A stretch of DNA of 64,000 nucleotides from Artemia franciscana. Taxonomy: Eukaryota > Arthropoda > Branchiopoda > Anostraca > Artemiidae. The notes under the pieces were generated by a model. The model saw only the letters and a list, made by a program, of their open reading frames with translations, did not search any database and was not told the DNA's origin. Of the stretch, positions 1 to 10,599 are shown piece after piece. Positions within the stretch are counted from its first letter, which is position 1. Every line of letters begins with the position of its first letter. The position numbers and the translations under genes are program-made. The DNA lies in contig NC_088863.1 in the NCBI RefSeq assembly GCF_032884065.1, positions 65,559,702 to 65,623,701 on the forward strand, read 5' to 3'.

Positions 1-46
1 TTGGACAGCGAAGAATGTTGTATATTCGCAAGTTTTACGCAGTTAA
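1..46 (+). pseudogene. Helitron helicase C-terminal tail (fragment)
   Basis: The translation ends [13 protein letters not shown] followed by TAA. The same tail closes the PIF1-type helicase in the other Helitron copies of this window (2,139-2,338; 15,026-15,169; 25,360). The rest of the gene lies outside the window. Confidence 0.7.
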
Positions 47-65
47 TTTGTATTGTATCTATCTA

Positions 66-581
66 TCTATATAAAAACGAGTTGTGTGTATGCATGTTTG
101 TTTGTTTGTAAAAAGAGCGTTTGCATATGACGTCATTATTAGTGCATACGGCTTTGTATATGCACAGACAATGGGAAAGCCAAGAATGTTGTATATTCGC
201 AATTTTTACGTAGTTTAACTCCTGCAGACAAAATGAATGCTTGCCTGAAAAATTCTAATTTATGGGCACACGTAAAAATATTAAAATTAACTACAAATAT
301 GCATGTCCGATTGCAAAACAATGACTCTGGTCAAACATTTTCAGATCAATTGCTGGCAATTGGAAACGGAAAGCTCCCAGTAGTAGGAAAGCCAAAAATG
401 TTGTATGTTCGCAATTTTTACGTAGTTTGAAACACATATATAAATCTATCTATATTCACAGGTGGGACACAGGGACACAACTACAGTGGCGCGTAACTAA
501 TATGGCGCGTAACGACTTACGCGCGCGGGGGGGCTTGGGGGGGCGCGAAGTGCCCAACCAACTAGGTGCAAACAACAGCCA

Positions 582-583
<2 letters not shown>
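66..583 (+). mobile_element. short Helitron derivative (subfamily C) with a decayed 3' end
   Basis: The start TCTATATAAAAACGAG follows the helicase stop of the preceding copy. The body has one TGACGTCA, a helicase fragment, two successive copies of the helicase tail, and the GGTGGGACACAGGGACACAA block that precedes Helitron 3' ends here. The 3' hairpin is degraded and CTAG is replaced by CCAG near 583. The same layout in cleaner form is seen at 3,528-3,852, so this is a non-autonomous deletion derivative. Confidence 0.6.
225..430 (+). pseudogene. Helitron PIF1-like helicase internal fragment
   Basis: The reading from about 225 gives PADKMNACLKNSNLWAHVK and then RLQNNDSGQTFSDQLLAIGN, which matches the post-Walker-B part of the better preserved helicase relic at 25,360-28,831. 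It then runs directly into the C-terminal tail, so about 250 residues of helicase are deleted. It cannot encode an active helicase. Confidence 0.65.

Positions 584-626
<43 letters not shown>
584..626. repeat. (TA)n microsatellite
   Basis: A pure TA run lies between the end of one Helitron and the TC start of the next. Helitrons insert between A and T, so the tract is a natural target. Confidence 0.9.
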
Positions 627-629
<3 letters not shown>

Positions 630-715
630 ATATATATAAAAATAAGTTGTCTGTGGATGGATGGATGGATGGATGTGTCAGGTGACGTCACCTGAAAAAA
701 CTGGATTAGGTGACG

Positions 716-1440
716 TCAAAACTGAAAAAACTAAAAAAAGGCAAAAACTACAAAAAAAACTAAAAACTAATAAAAGAAATAAAAAAGCTAAAAAACTAAA
801 AAAACTATAAAGGTAAAAACCAATAAAAAACTAAAAAAAAAAGTGAAAAAACTAAAAAAAGGCAAAAACTACAAAAAAAAACTAAAAACTAATAAAAAAA
901 GTAAAAAAGCTAAAAAACTAAAAAAACTAAAAAAAGGTAAAAAACTAAAAAAAATAAAAAATAAAAAAAACTAAAAAAAAGGAAAAAACTGAAAAATAAG
1001 CTAAAATAAAGGTAAAAACCAATAAAAAACTAAAAAAAAAAAGGAAAAAACTAATAAATGACGACACTCAAAGAGAAAAAAAAGGCAAAAACTACAAAAA
1101 AAAACTAAAAACTAATAAAAAAAATAAAAAAGCTAAAAAACTAAAAAAACTAAAAAAAGGCAAAAACTACAAAAAAAACTAAAAACTAATAAAAAAGCTA
1201 AAAAACTAAAAAAACTAAAAAAAAGGCAAAAACTACAAAAAAACTAAAAACTAATAAAAAAAATAAAAAAGCTAAAAAACTAAAAAAAACTAAAAAAACT
1301 AAAAAAAGGTAAAAAACTAAAAAAACTAAAAACTAAAAAAAACTAAAAAAGGTAAAAACTAAAAGAACTAAAAAAGAAAAAAATAAATGACGACACTCAA
1401 AGAGAAAGCGACCAGGACAAAAGGAATGTTCGATTAGCAA
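716..1440. repeat. A-rich low-complexity stretch (AAAAACT-type)
   Basis: About 700 bases of irregular AAAAACT, AAAAAGG and AAAAACC units without coding signal. Similar stretches occur at the same relative position in the other Helitron copies (T-rich when the copy is on the minus strand). Confidence 0.85.
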
Positions 1441-2138
1441 TCAACAAAGCACCGGGACACAGGGAGTATAAATGACGACCCGGGGGAAACAGGGGGATAT
1501 AAATGACGACCGGGACAAAAAAACTAAAAAGAAAAAAAAACTAAAAACTAATAAAAAAACTAAAAAATCTAAAAATCTAAATAAGCTAAAAAAGAAAAAA
1601 AAAGGAAAAAAATAAAGGAGAAAAACAAAACTAAAAAACGAATGTATATACAGACCGGGACACCGGGATACAAATGACGACCGGGACCCGGGACACAGGG
1701 AATATAAATGACGACCGGGACACAGGGACACAACTCCGGTACACCGGGATACAAATGACGACCGGGACACAGGGAATATAAATGACGACCGGGACACAGG
1801 GACACAACTACAACGGGGACACCGGGGGAAACAGGGGGATATAAATGACGACCGGGACAAAAAAACTAAAAAGAAAAAAAAACTAAAAACTAATAAAAAA
1901 ACTAAAAAATCTAAAAATCTAAATAAGCTAAAAAAGAAAAAAAAAGGAAAAAAATAAAGGAGAAAAACAAAACTAAAAAACGAATGTATATACAGACCGG
2001 GACACCGGGATACAAATGACGACCGGGACCCGGGACACAGGGAATATAAATGACGACCGGGACACAGGGACACAACTACAACGGGGACACCGGGGGAAAC
2101 AGGGGGATGTAAATGACGACCGGGACACCGGGACAGGG
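1441..2138 (+). repeat. Helitron minisatellite (GACGACCGGGACAC units)
   Basis: A variable tandem array of AATGACGACCGGGACAC with spacers GGGAATATA, GGGACACAA and GGGGGATAT. Two copies of a ~300-bp higher-order block are visible (about 1,500-1,830 and 1,850-2,110), sharing an A-rich insert and a TATATACAGACCGGGACACC segment. Long frames on the opposite strand are artefacts of the repeat. Confidence 0.85.
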
Positions 2139-2338
2139 AATGGTCGATTAGCAATCACCATCAACAAAGCTCAAGGGCAATCATTAGAATCATGAGGTAT
2201 AGATCTGAATACAGATTGTTTTCCCATGGACCATTATATGTTGCATGTTCAAGAGTCGGTAAACCTGACAATCTATTTATATGCAAAGACAATGGGACAG
2301 CAAAGAATGTTGTATATTCGCAAGTTTTACGTAGTTAA
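2139..2338 (+). pseudogene. Helitron helicase C-terminus (motif VI region)
   Basis: The first frame reads RLAITINKAQGQSLES, typical of the last helicase motif of Helitron PIF1-like enzymes, then [10 protein letters not shown] one-base deletion at the TTTTCCC run shifts frame, after which [18 protein letters not shown] and [10 protein letters not shown] plus TAA follow. The TGA after LES and the frameshift show it is dead. Confidence 0.8.
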
Positions 2339-2477
2339 AACCATATATATATATCTATCTATATTCACAGGTGGGACATAGGGACACAACTACAATGGCG
2401 CGTAACTATTATGGCGCGTAACGACTTACGCGCGCGGGGGGCTTGGGGGGGGCGCGAAGCGCCCCCACCAACTAGGT

Positions 2478-2511
2478 GTTGGGGTGGCGCGAAGCGCCAC
2501 CCCAACAGCTA

Positions 2512-2512
<1 letters not shown>
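2478..2512 (+). other. Helitron 3' terminus: hairpin plus CTAG
   Basis: GTTGGGGTGGCGC pairs perfectly with GCGCCACCCCAAC around a GAA loop, and CTAG ends the element. The same structure is at 3,818-3,852 and 4,326-4,360. Confidence 0.9.

Positions 2513-2600
<88 letters not shown>
2513..2600. repeat. (TA)n microsatellite
   Basis: A pure TA tract separates the CTAG end of one Helitron from the TC start of the next. Confidence 0.9.
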
Positions 2601-2603
<3 letters not shown>

Positions 2604-2650
2604 ATATATATAAAAATAAGTTGTCTGTCTGTCTGTGGATCTGTGGATCA

Positions 2651-2734
2651 GGTGACGTCATGTTTCGGCTGACGTCATGAAATCAGTTGCCGTCATTTTT
2701 GCTTTGAAGGTGACGTCATTCAAGTTATATAAGA
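2651..2734 (+). promoter_or_regulatory. CRE-like promoter of Helitron A
   Basis: TGACGTCA occurs at 2,653-2,660, 2,670-2,677 and 2,711-2,718, followed by the TATA-like TTATATAAG. TGACGTCA is the consensus palindrome of CREB/ATF bZIP factors; its use here is inferred from motif and position. Confidence 0.55.
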
Positions 2735-2774
2735 CATATGTTCGCGTAGAAATCTATTAATGTTTAAGCTTACA

Positions 2775-3500
2775 ATGACTGATGAAGATGCTCAAAGAGT
2801 CTATGGGCACACGTAAAAACATTAAACTTAACTACAAATATGCGTGTCCGATTGCAAAACGATGACTCTGGTCAAACATTTTCAGATCAATTGCTGGCAA
2901 TGGGAAACGGAAAGCTCCCAGTAGACTCAATTTCAGGACGTATACAACTAACTGCTGATTTCTGTAATTTAGTGACGTCCAAAAATGAATTGATTGAAAA
3001 AGTATTTCCGAATATTCTAAAAAATTATAAAAATAATAAATGGCTAAGTGAAAGAGCGATTCTCGCACCCAAAAATATAGACGTCCACGAAATCAACAAT
3101 ATTGTTTTGACCAAGATTCAAGACCAGGCAGTCCTTTACAAGTCAGTCGACACAGTTTTGGAACCAAATGAAGCGGTTAATTATCCATCTGAATTTTTAA
3201 ATTCCATAGATCCTTCAGGGTTTCCACCACACGTGCTACAACTAAAAATAGGCGTACCAATAATACTTTTAAGAAATATCAACCCACCAAAGCTTGCAAT
3301 GGCACGCGACTTGCCGTAAAAAAAAACAATGGAAAACCTAATAGAGGCCACAATCTTGACAGGGCCTTATGAGGGTGAGGCTGTTCTTATTCCTCGCATT
3401 CCCATGATTCCAACGGATCTGCTTTTTCAATTTAAAAGATTGCAACACAGACAATGGGACAGCGAAGACTGTTGTATATTCACAAGTTTTACGTAGTTAA
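2775..3500 (+). pseudogene. chimeric RepN/helicase reading frame
   Basis: MTDEDAQRVYG is the start of the Rep N-terminus. It then enters helicase sequence, with RLQNDDSGQTFSDQLLAMGN, LTADFCNLVTSKNELIEKVF, SERAILAPKNIDVHEINNIV and VLQLKIGVPIILLRNINPPK readable from 2,840 to 3,319. The frame breaks at an A-run, then EATILTGPYEGEAVLIPRIP and LLFQFKRLQ follow. The segment carrying the TINKAQGQ motif is deleted before the final tail. It preserves the 1B/2A-like middle of the helicase that is poor in other copies, but no active site is complete. Confidence 0.75.
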
Positions 3501-3527
3501 TTTGTATTGTATCTATCTATCTATCTA

Positions 3528-3852
3528 TCTATATAAAAACGAGTTGTGTGTATGCATGTTTGTTTGTTTGTAAAAAGAGCGTTTGCATATGACGTCATTA
3601 TTAGTACATACGGCTTTGTATATGGACAGACAATGGGAAAGCCAAGAATGTTGTATATTCGCAATTTTTACGTAGTTTGAAACACATATATAAATCTATC
3701 TATATTCACAGGTGGGACACAGGGACACAACTACAATGGCGCGTAACTAATATGGCGCGTAACGACTTACGCGCGCGGGGGGGCTTGGGGGGGCGCGAAG
3801 CGCCCCACCAACTAGGTGTTGGGGTGGCGCGAAGCGCCACCCCAACAGCTAG
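3528..3852 (+). mobile_element. short Helitron, subfamily C (325 bp)
   Basis: Begins TCTATATAAAAACGAG after a (TCTA)n run and ends with the 13-bp hairpin and CTAG. Between are TGCATGTTTGTTTGTTTG, one TGACGTCA, a decayed helicase tail, and the CAATGGCGCGTAACTAATAT/GCGCGTAACGACTTACGCGC block common to all 3' ends here. It looks like a minimal unit keeping only the ends. Confidence 0.75.
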
Positions 3853-4360
3853 CATATATATAAAATAAGTTGTCTGTCTGTGTGTCTGTCTGTGTGTCAG
3901 GTGACGTCATTTTTCTGTGTCGACTGACGTCATGAAGTTAGTTGTCGTCATTTTTGCTATGACGGTGACGTCATTAATGGTATTTAAGACATGCGTTCAC
4001 GGAAAAATGTTTAATTGTAAAATGACTGAAGAACCTACAATGGCAACAGCCGAGGAAGCTGCTCAAAGAGTCTATGTGTAAAAAGAGCGTTTGCATATGA
4101 CGTCATTATTAGTACATACGGCTTTGTATATGGACAGACAATGGGAAAGCCAAGAATGTTGTATATTCGCAATTTTTACGTAGTTTGAAACACATATATA
4201 AATCTATCTATATTCACAGGTGGGACATAGGGACACAACTACAATGGCGCGTAACTATTATGGCACGTAACGACTTACGCGCGCGGGGGGGCTTGGGGGG
4301 GCGCGAAGCGCCCCACCAACTAGGTGTTGGGGTGGCGCGAAGCGCCACCCCAACAGCTAG
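3853..4360 (+). mobile_element. A/C chimeric Helitron, abutting the previous element
   Basis: It starts directly after CTAG with CATATATATAAAATAAG, a subfamily A 5' end lacking TC. The triple-CRE promoter and the beginning of the small ORF (MFNCKMTEEPTMATAEEAAQ) follow. At GAGTCTATG the sequence switches to subfamily C, and from there to the terminal CTAG it is nearly identical to 3,572-3,852. Confidence 0.75.
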
Positions 4361-4406
4361 TATATATATAAAAATAAGTTGTCTGTCTGTGTGTCTGTCT
4401 GTGTGT

Positions 4407-4502
4407 CAGGTGACGTCATTTTTCTGTGTCGACTGACGTCATGAAGTTAGTTGTCGTCATTTTTGCTATGACGGTGACGTCATTAATGGTATTTAAGACA
4501 TG
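4407..4502 (+). promoter_or_regulatory. triple TGACGTCA promoter with TATTTAAG box
   Basis: Three TGACGTCA palindromes and one half site (TCGTCA) precede TATTTAAG, which lies roughly 15-25 bases before the start codon of the downstream small ORF. The arrangement matches 18,218-18,309 base for base at the motifs. Confidence 0.55.
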
Positions 4503-4515
4503 CGTTCACGGAAAA

Positions 4516-4881
4516 ATGTTTAATTGTAAAATGACTAAAGAACCTACAATGGCAACAGCCGAGGAAGCTGCTCAAAGAGTCTATGCCAAAAAACTTGCTG
4601 CTGATAGAGAAAGTAAGAAAAGAAAGCGTGCCGAGGAATCACAAGAACAGCAAGAAAACAGGCTTGCAGCTGATAGAGAAAGTAAGAAAAGAAAGCGTGC
4701 CGAGGAATCACAAGAACAGCAAGAAAACAGGCTTGCGGCTAAAGAACACAAAACCGCGCAGTTAGATGAAAATCTACCTGGAAAGCGAGAGTCAAAACAT
4801 ATCAAAACTGAAAATGATAGCGATGATGATTGGGTTTGGGATTTTGACTTGGATAAGGTCATCAATGCCTACCAGATTTAA
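4516..4881 (+). CDS. small basic-repeat/acidic-tail Helitron ORF
   Basis: 121 residues with no stop. The start MFNCKMTKEPTMATAEEAAQ is chosen because it follows the TATTTAAG box and is shared by the copies at 18,326 and 23,572. Residues ~27-75 hold two and a half copies of a 23-residue unit (RLAADRESKKRKRAEESQEQ), rich in Lys/Arg with heptad-like spacing and a nuclear-localisation look. The C-terminal third is acidic (DSDDDWVWDFDLDKVINAYQ). The repeat is shared with the Rep N-terminus at 15,290, but the acidic tail is not. Function unknown; it ends about 20 residues earlier than the 18,326 copy owing to a lost base in the A-run. Confidence 0.55.
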   Translation: MFNCKMTKEPTMATAEEAAQRVYAKKLAADRESKKRKRAEESQEQQENRLAADRESKKRKRAEESQEQQENRLAAKEHKTAQLDENLPGKRESKHIKTENDSDDDWVWDFDLDKVINAYQI

Positions 4882-4998
4882 GTTAAAAAACAAAGGTTCG
4901 GCGATATGTACTTCATAGTGACGCTGAAAAATAAAGAAGAAAAAAAAACTGAAAAAATGTAAAAAACTAAAAAAACTAAAAAGAAAAAACACTCAAAG

Positions 4999-5360
4999 AT
5001 AAATTACAGACCGGGACACAAATGACGACCGTCACAGAGGGAATATAAATGACGACCAGGAACCTCAAAGAAAAATTACAGACTGGGACACCCGGACACA
5101 AATCACGACCGGGAATATAAATGACGACCGTGACGCAGGGAAACAACTACAACGGGGACGCCGGGGGCACAGGCGGGATATATAATTGACGACTGAAACA
5201 CAGGGATTGTTTGAATAGAAACTACAGACCGGGACACAAATGACAACCGGGACACTGGGACACAGGGAATATAAATGACGACCGGGACACTTAAAGAGAA
5301 AATACAAACTGGGACACTAGGACACAAATGACGACTGGGACACAGGGAATATAAATGCTA
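4999..5360 (+). repeat. Helitron minisatellite, diverged
   Basis: Units of AATGACGACCGGGACAC and AAAGAGAAATTACAGAC alternate, with more substitutions than the 1,441-2,138 array. Confidence 0.8.
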
Positions 5361-5570
5361 TTTATATGCACAGACAATGGGACAGCGAAGAATGTTGTAT
5401 ATTCGCAAGTTTTACGTAGTTAAAAATATATATTTATATATATCTCTATTCACAGGTGGGACACAGCTACAATGGCGCGTAACTAATATGGCGCGTAACG
5501 ACTTGCGCGCGCGGGGGGGCTTGGGGGGGCACGAAGCGCCCCACCAACTAGGTGTTGGGATGGCGCGAAG

Positions 5571-6140
<570 letters not shown>

Positions 6141-6538
6141 TTTCAGGTCAAAGCATCGTAACTTGGGCAAATATTAACATTTTCGGACGACATTTAAACT
6201 GTTGTGCAGGCAGTTTATTATTCTACACTGGTGATTTATTTCACACTTCTTCTTTGAACCAGTTTTTGATGGAGTCATGTTTTCTGACAGCCACTTTTCG
6301 CGCCATTGTTTCCGATACACGGGAACTATGGTGCACCCCATCTGGAGCGGTGGCGCACCCATCTGGAACAGTGGCGCAATCAAACTGCTAAGATGAATAC
6401 TTCGTTTAATGAGTAAGGAAGTACAAATAATGAACTGAAAATACCTAAAAGATGAATACTTCGTATAATGAGTAAGGAAATAAAAAATAATGAACTGAAA
6501 ATAAAAGAAGAAGGCGCACTAGTTAATATTGTAAGCAG

Positions 6539-8575
6539 TCAGGTCAATGAGAAGACCAGTTGCTCCGCCTGTATTTCTGTGCCACCAGAAATATTCGGAG
6601 CAGGAAGCTTCATTTCGACACTCGACTTGCTGAAAGTGTTATTTTCTCTGGTCCTGATGAACTTGTAGAAAGGAACCATTCTCTTAATATACATGAGCTC
6701 AATGTCAAGGCTGGACTCAGAGAGGACTTCGCCCACGGAGTAAATTTTGTTCTTTTTTATCTCCCCCTCGCAAACAAGAACATAATCTCGAACACAGACT
6801 TCATCGTCACACAAAAAATCGTTTTGGTCTTCAAGGCCACAGTGGAGGCTTTCATCACTATCACAGCTACTATTGCCTTTTGTGGCAGAGTCACAAAAGT
6901 CATCATCAGACGAAGAATCAGAAAACAGGGTCTTTACAAGACTGTTTCTCTTGAAATTGCGGTCAAATTTAGCAAAGTGTCCAGCAGCACTGCCCTTTTT
7001 CTTAGGTTGGACATCCTGTTTTTTTGGCACTGGCTTTTGGACAACGGCTTTCTTTGTCTTGGGGTTAATCTTAGAAGTCTTGGCCTTTTTCTTTGCCTCC
7101 CTTTCCATGAATTCTTTCTCTAAAGCATCTTTCACTGGGGTATCCGTGGCAATGATGGTTTTCTTCCTCTTCCGAGCTCCTTCTGGCAGTTTCCTAGGGG
7201 GCGCTCTTGGGTAGGGCCTTACAGCTTCGGGTGTAACGGCGGTTTTGGAGGCAGTGCTCGGGGAGGCAGAGCTTGGACCCGCTTCGTTATGACTTTTCAA
7301 TTCTTGCTCGACTTCTTCGGCCTCTGGAGCTGCGCTGGGATTAGGGTTTGGTCTGTCGGTCACAGCTGATGCGAAAAAATCGTCGTCTGTGAAAAGTAGG
7401 CGGTTGAAGGGGAAAATCCCAGTAGCAGCAAAGCCACTGACTATGTTTTTCTGTGTGAAGGAAAGTTGGAAGGCCTTTCCAACAAGTTGAGCGATGATAG
7501 AGATGCCAATCGTCTCTCCGGGGTTGCTGACCATCCAGTCATTGCAGGCGATGTTGTAGTAGTTTTTGAATGATTTGTAGACTGTTCTCTCCAGTGGCTG
7601 TAGCTTTCCGCTGGTGCGGGGTGGCAAAGTCAGAACCACTATCCCGTTATCTTTTCAGTACTAAATGGCCTGGATCGACACATGAGAAGAGTGGTTGTCT
7701 TCTATCAGCAATATGGGTCTCTCTTTTGTACAGCGGGCATGTTTCACAAATTGTTCGAGGACAAGCAGGAAGATGTCAGATGTCATCCATCCTTTGGCAG
7801 AACCGCTACCGCCACTACCTGGTGGTGCACCATTCATCAACTGGGAGCCAAATCTTTTCCTTGGGAAGACGAAGTAAGGTGGCAAGAAATTACCTTGAGC
7901 ATTGATGGTGCAGCAGACTGTGGTCAGTTCGCCTCGCTCAGCAGAAGTCACTTGGCCCACCTGTTTGTGCCCCTTGGGTGCTATCACATTTGGTGGTCTC
8001 TGCACTGTTGTTGCCCCCGTCTCATCTAAGTTATAAATATCACTAGGCTGAAACTTAAACTGATTCATAACAGTCTCCAACTTGTCATAGAACTCGTTTA
8101 CAGTTGTTCTGTAGAATGCCGTGGCTCTGGCCAAGCTTGTTCCCTCCGCTTTGCGGATAGACAGGTCTGGGAAGCGTTTCATGTAACTGTAATACCAGTC
8201 TTTTCCCGTCATCTTTTTCTCATGCCATGTTGATGGTACCTTCAATTGGTTCATCTTTGCAATTTCGAAAGCGAACTGGCGGACGTTGAGCCGTGTCAAA
8301 CCATGGTGCATTTTGCATGCCTTTATCAAATAATCGTGAAGTTGCTGTTCAAGTTCATCAGTTAACACTTGACGGACTTGGTAATTCGGCTCAAATTTTA
8401 AAGTCAGCTTTTTATTTTCCGACGCGTTGCGAGCCTTATTTACATATCGACTGAGTGTTGTCTCTGGGATCTCGTATTTTTTGGCAGCAGCCCGTTGTGA
8501 AAGCTTCAATTCCAGTACCACGTGCACGGCAGGCTTCATACGCTCTGCTTCATTAGGCATTCTGCAAAAGACCAA
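6539..8575 (-). pseudogene. pogo-like DDE transposase, two in-frame stops
   Basis: The start follows MPNEAERMKPAVHVVLELKL. Residues ~12-50 form a pipsqueak/CENP-B-type helix-turn-helix (LSQRAAAKKYEIPETTLSRY). A second DNA-binding segment contains HGLTRLNVRQFAFEIAKMNQ and KRFPDLSIRKAEG. The DDE core shows IYNLDETG (first Asp) and LLIEDNHSSH (second Asp). The third acidic position is in LQPLERTVYKSFKNYYN, where the family more often has QPLD. Between second and third motifs, TAG (7,661-7,663) and TGA (7,655-7,657) interrupt an otherwise continuous frame. A Ser/Lys-rich linker and a C-terminal VRDYVLVCEGEIKKNKIYSV module, found in related arthropod transposases, complete it. Total length about 680 codons. 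Confidence 0.85.
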
Positions 8576-8721
8576 TATTTAATGTTTGGGGGATGTAGCC
8601 TTTGTTACTGAACTTCTAGAACTTGTATCCTAACCTGAACCGAGCTTAACCTAGAACCCCAGCCTAACCTGGGCGATTGAATTCCTAGATTAGTTCTACT
8701 TAGTGGTCTGAAGGGGGGGCA

Positions 8722-8880
8722 GGATGTCCCAGGTTAGACTGGGACGAGATCACAAGAAATTACCCAAAATCTTTGGGGCAGAAGCCTTAAACAGGTGGTA
8801 TGGAGGAGAAGTGTTCGCCGGTGTGTCGGTCTCAGGCGGCTTAAGGCTGCGGCGAGTTTGTAGTAGTAGTAGTAGGAATC
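8722..8880 (+). mobile_element. RTE-like non-LTR 3' tail fragment
   Basis: RLGRDHKKLP, EALNRWYGGEVFAG and SGGLRLRR are a decayed form of the C-terminus seen at 35,008-35,384, ending in a (TAG)n tail typical of this family here. Confidence 0.55.
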
Positions 8881-9354
8881 AAAACTATCATATAGGCTAC
8901 CTACCGCGTGAAGTTTATGAATTTAAAAAATTTTGGGGTGCGAAGCTATACCCTCCACCAAAATGCGCCACTGTAGCCGAAACGCCCTCTTTTATCCATT
9001 TTGTGAACCAAAATTTGAAATAATGACCGAGAGACAAACAGATGGCTGCACTATGTTTAGAAATGTTGAAGCTTCCAGATGAACTAATATTCGCCAGAAT
9101 TCGACACTATTTGTAGCCTACAAACCTTAGCAAAGTCAAAAAATATTTTCCATTTGTCCAAGATTTTATTTTTCAAAGCACTTAATCACATACCTCAAAA
9201 ACTGCAATTGCCCCAAAAAATTGAAAATGGCTGACGATCATAGACCATGTGACTGCCCTCCTAGTGCGTATTTTTTTTTTAATTTAATCTAATTACAGGT
9301 GGCAGTGGGATCAAGTGCGCCACTGTAGCAGACTGCTCCACTGTACCCACCTCT

Positions 9355-9356
<2 letters not shown>

Positions 9357-9440
<84 letters not shown>
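9357..9440. repeat. (TA)n microsatellite
   Basis: Right-hand part of the tract interrupted by the pogo-like element; the next Helitron start follows directly. Confidence 0.9.
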
Positions 9441-9441
<1 letters not shown>

Positions 9442-10590
9442 CTATATATATATAAAAATAAGTAGTATGTATGTCCGTCTGTTACACTATTTTTACCGTT
9501 ACACGTTATTACCGTTATAAAAGAAAAAATATAAAAATAACTAAAAAGTTAAAAAACTAAATCAAAAAAATTAAAAGAAAAAACAAAAAACAAAAGAACT
9601 GAGTAAGCTAAAAAAGAAAAACTGTAAAGAAGAAAGAAACTAAAAAAGAAAGAATAAATAAAACGAAAAAAAGAAAAAGACAAAAAAGTAGAAAAGGAAA
9701 AAAGTAAAGAAATAAGAAACTAAAAAAAGAAAAAAGAAAAAACTAAAAAAGAAAAAAACTAAAAAAAGAAAATACAAGAAAGGAGAAAAAACTCAAAAAT
9801 AAAGAAGAAATAGAAAGCTAAAAAAGAGGGAAAAAAATAAAAAACTGTAAAAGGTAAAAAACTAAAAACAAAAAAAAACAAAAAAAAGTTAAAAAAATTA
9901 AAAAAAACTAAAAAATAAAAACTAAAAAAAGGAAAAAACTAAAAAAGGCTACAAATTAAAAAAAATAAACTAAACAAAAATAAAAAAGAGAAACTAAAAT
10001 AACAGAAAAACTGAGAAAACGTCATTAATCTAAAAAAAAGAAAAAGACAAAAAAGCAATCATTTAAAAAAAACTAAAAAAAGAGGTTTCAATTCTTTTTC
10101 ATTTTCTCTACCACTCTGTCTTAATCAAGTATTCAATAATAATTTTTTTGAATAATAAGTATTAAATAAAATTGAGGCTCTTCCAATTTTATTAAATTGT
10201 TTAAAATGTAAAAAACTGGTAATTGCACAAATATTTCAATATATTTTGACAATGGATTAAAGTAATTCGAAAACCTTAAAACAGAAATCCAAAAGTTGAG
10301 GTTTATTAGAAATTGTTGAGCTTTAGAGTGCCAGGTACACAAAGAAGTTTTGTCCAAGCTTCAATTAGTATCAAATGTTACCAAATGTCAAATGTCAAAT
10401 GTTACCAAAAGTTGAACACCAAGACGAAACACTGGAGCAACACGAAACCGTGCAGTTAAAAGAAAATCAACCTGGAAAATGATAGCAATGATGATTGGGT
10501 TTCGGACATAGACTTGGATAAGGTAATCAATGCCTACCAGACTTCAGTTAAAAAAAACAAAGGTTCGGCAATAGGTATTTCATAATGACA
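9441..10590 (+). mobile_element. decayed Helitron of a divergent subfamily
   Basis: TCTATATATATATAAAAATA starts the copy, but the next bases (AGTAGTATGTATGTCCGTC) differ from subfamilies A and C. A 600-base A-rich stretch (9,480-10,085) follows. At 10,440-10,590 a degraded acidic tail of the small ORF is readable (NDSNDDWVSDIDLDKVINAY in an interrupted frame). No 3' hairpin is found. Confidence 0.55.
9480..10085. repeat. A-rich low-complexity stretch
   Basis: Irregular AAAAACTAAAAA and AAAGAAAAA units, as at 716-1,440. Confidence 0.8.
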
Positions 10591-10599
10591 AAAGACAAG

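Larger units (their letters stand above)
627..2512 (+). mobile_element. complete non-autonomous Helitron (subfamily A)
   Basis: Both ends are visible. The 5' end TCTATATATATAAAAATAAG starts inside a (TA)n tract. The 3' end is a 13-bp stem hairpin with a GAA loop (2,478-2,506) followed by CTAG (2,509-2,512), and TA sequence resumes at once. No terminal inverted repeats or target duplication are seen, as expected for Helitrons. Inside are a short CRE-like promoter remnant, about 700 bp of A-rich DNA, a minisatellite and the helicase C-terminus. There is no Rep, so it would need a transposase in trans. Confidence 0.85.
2601..3852 (+). mobile_element. Helitron subfamily A copy ending through a nested short Helitron
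   Basis: It starts TCTATATATATAAAAATAAG at 2,601. A triple TGACGTCA promoter is followed by only the first codons of the small basic ORF, which jump into helicase sequence at a shared TATG. After the helicase stop (3,498-3,500) a subfamily C start appears at 3,528, and the only 3' terminus is the shared CTAG at 3,852. Either C inserted here, or C is a deletion derivative that used the same end. Confidence 0.7.
4361..5570 (+). mobile_element. Helitron subfamily A, 3' hairpin cut in half
   Basis: Starts TATATATATAAAAATAAG immediately after the CTAG of the previous copy. Order: triple CRE promoter, small basic/acidic ORF, A-rich stretch, minisatellite (4,999-5,360), helicase tail to about 5,420, then the 3' block. 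The terminal hairpin stops in its loop at 5,570 and joins subfamily C sequence. Confidence 0.75.

Noticed and set aside
1441..2154. Long minus-strand open frame rich in SRCPGRHLYS and FFFF repeats
   Set aside because: It is the translation of the minisatellite and A-rich DNA; no biological protein is expected.
6560..7214. Plus-strand open frames of 113-187 codons
   Set aside because: Opposite-strand shadows of the pogo-like transposase.
8620..8670. CCTAACCTGAACC-type telomere-like repeat
   Set aside because: Only a few degenerate units inside the transposon; likewise GGTTAAGGTT phrases near 40,110. Not telomeric arrays.
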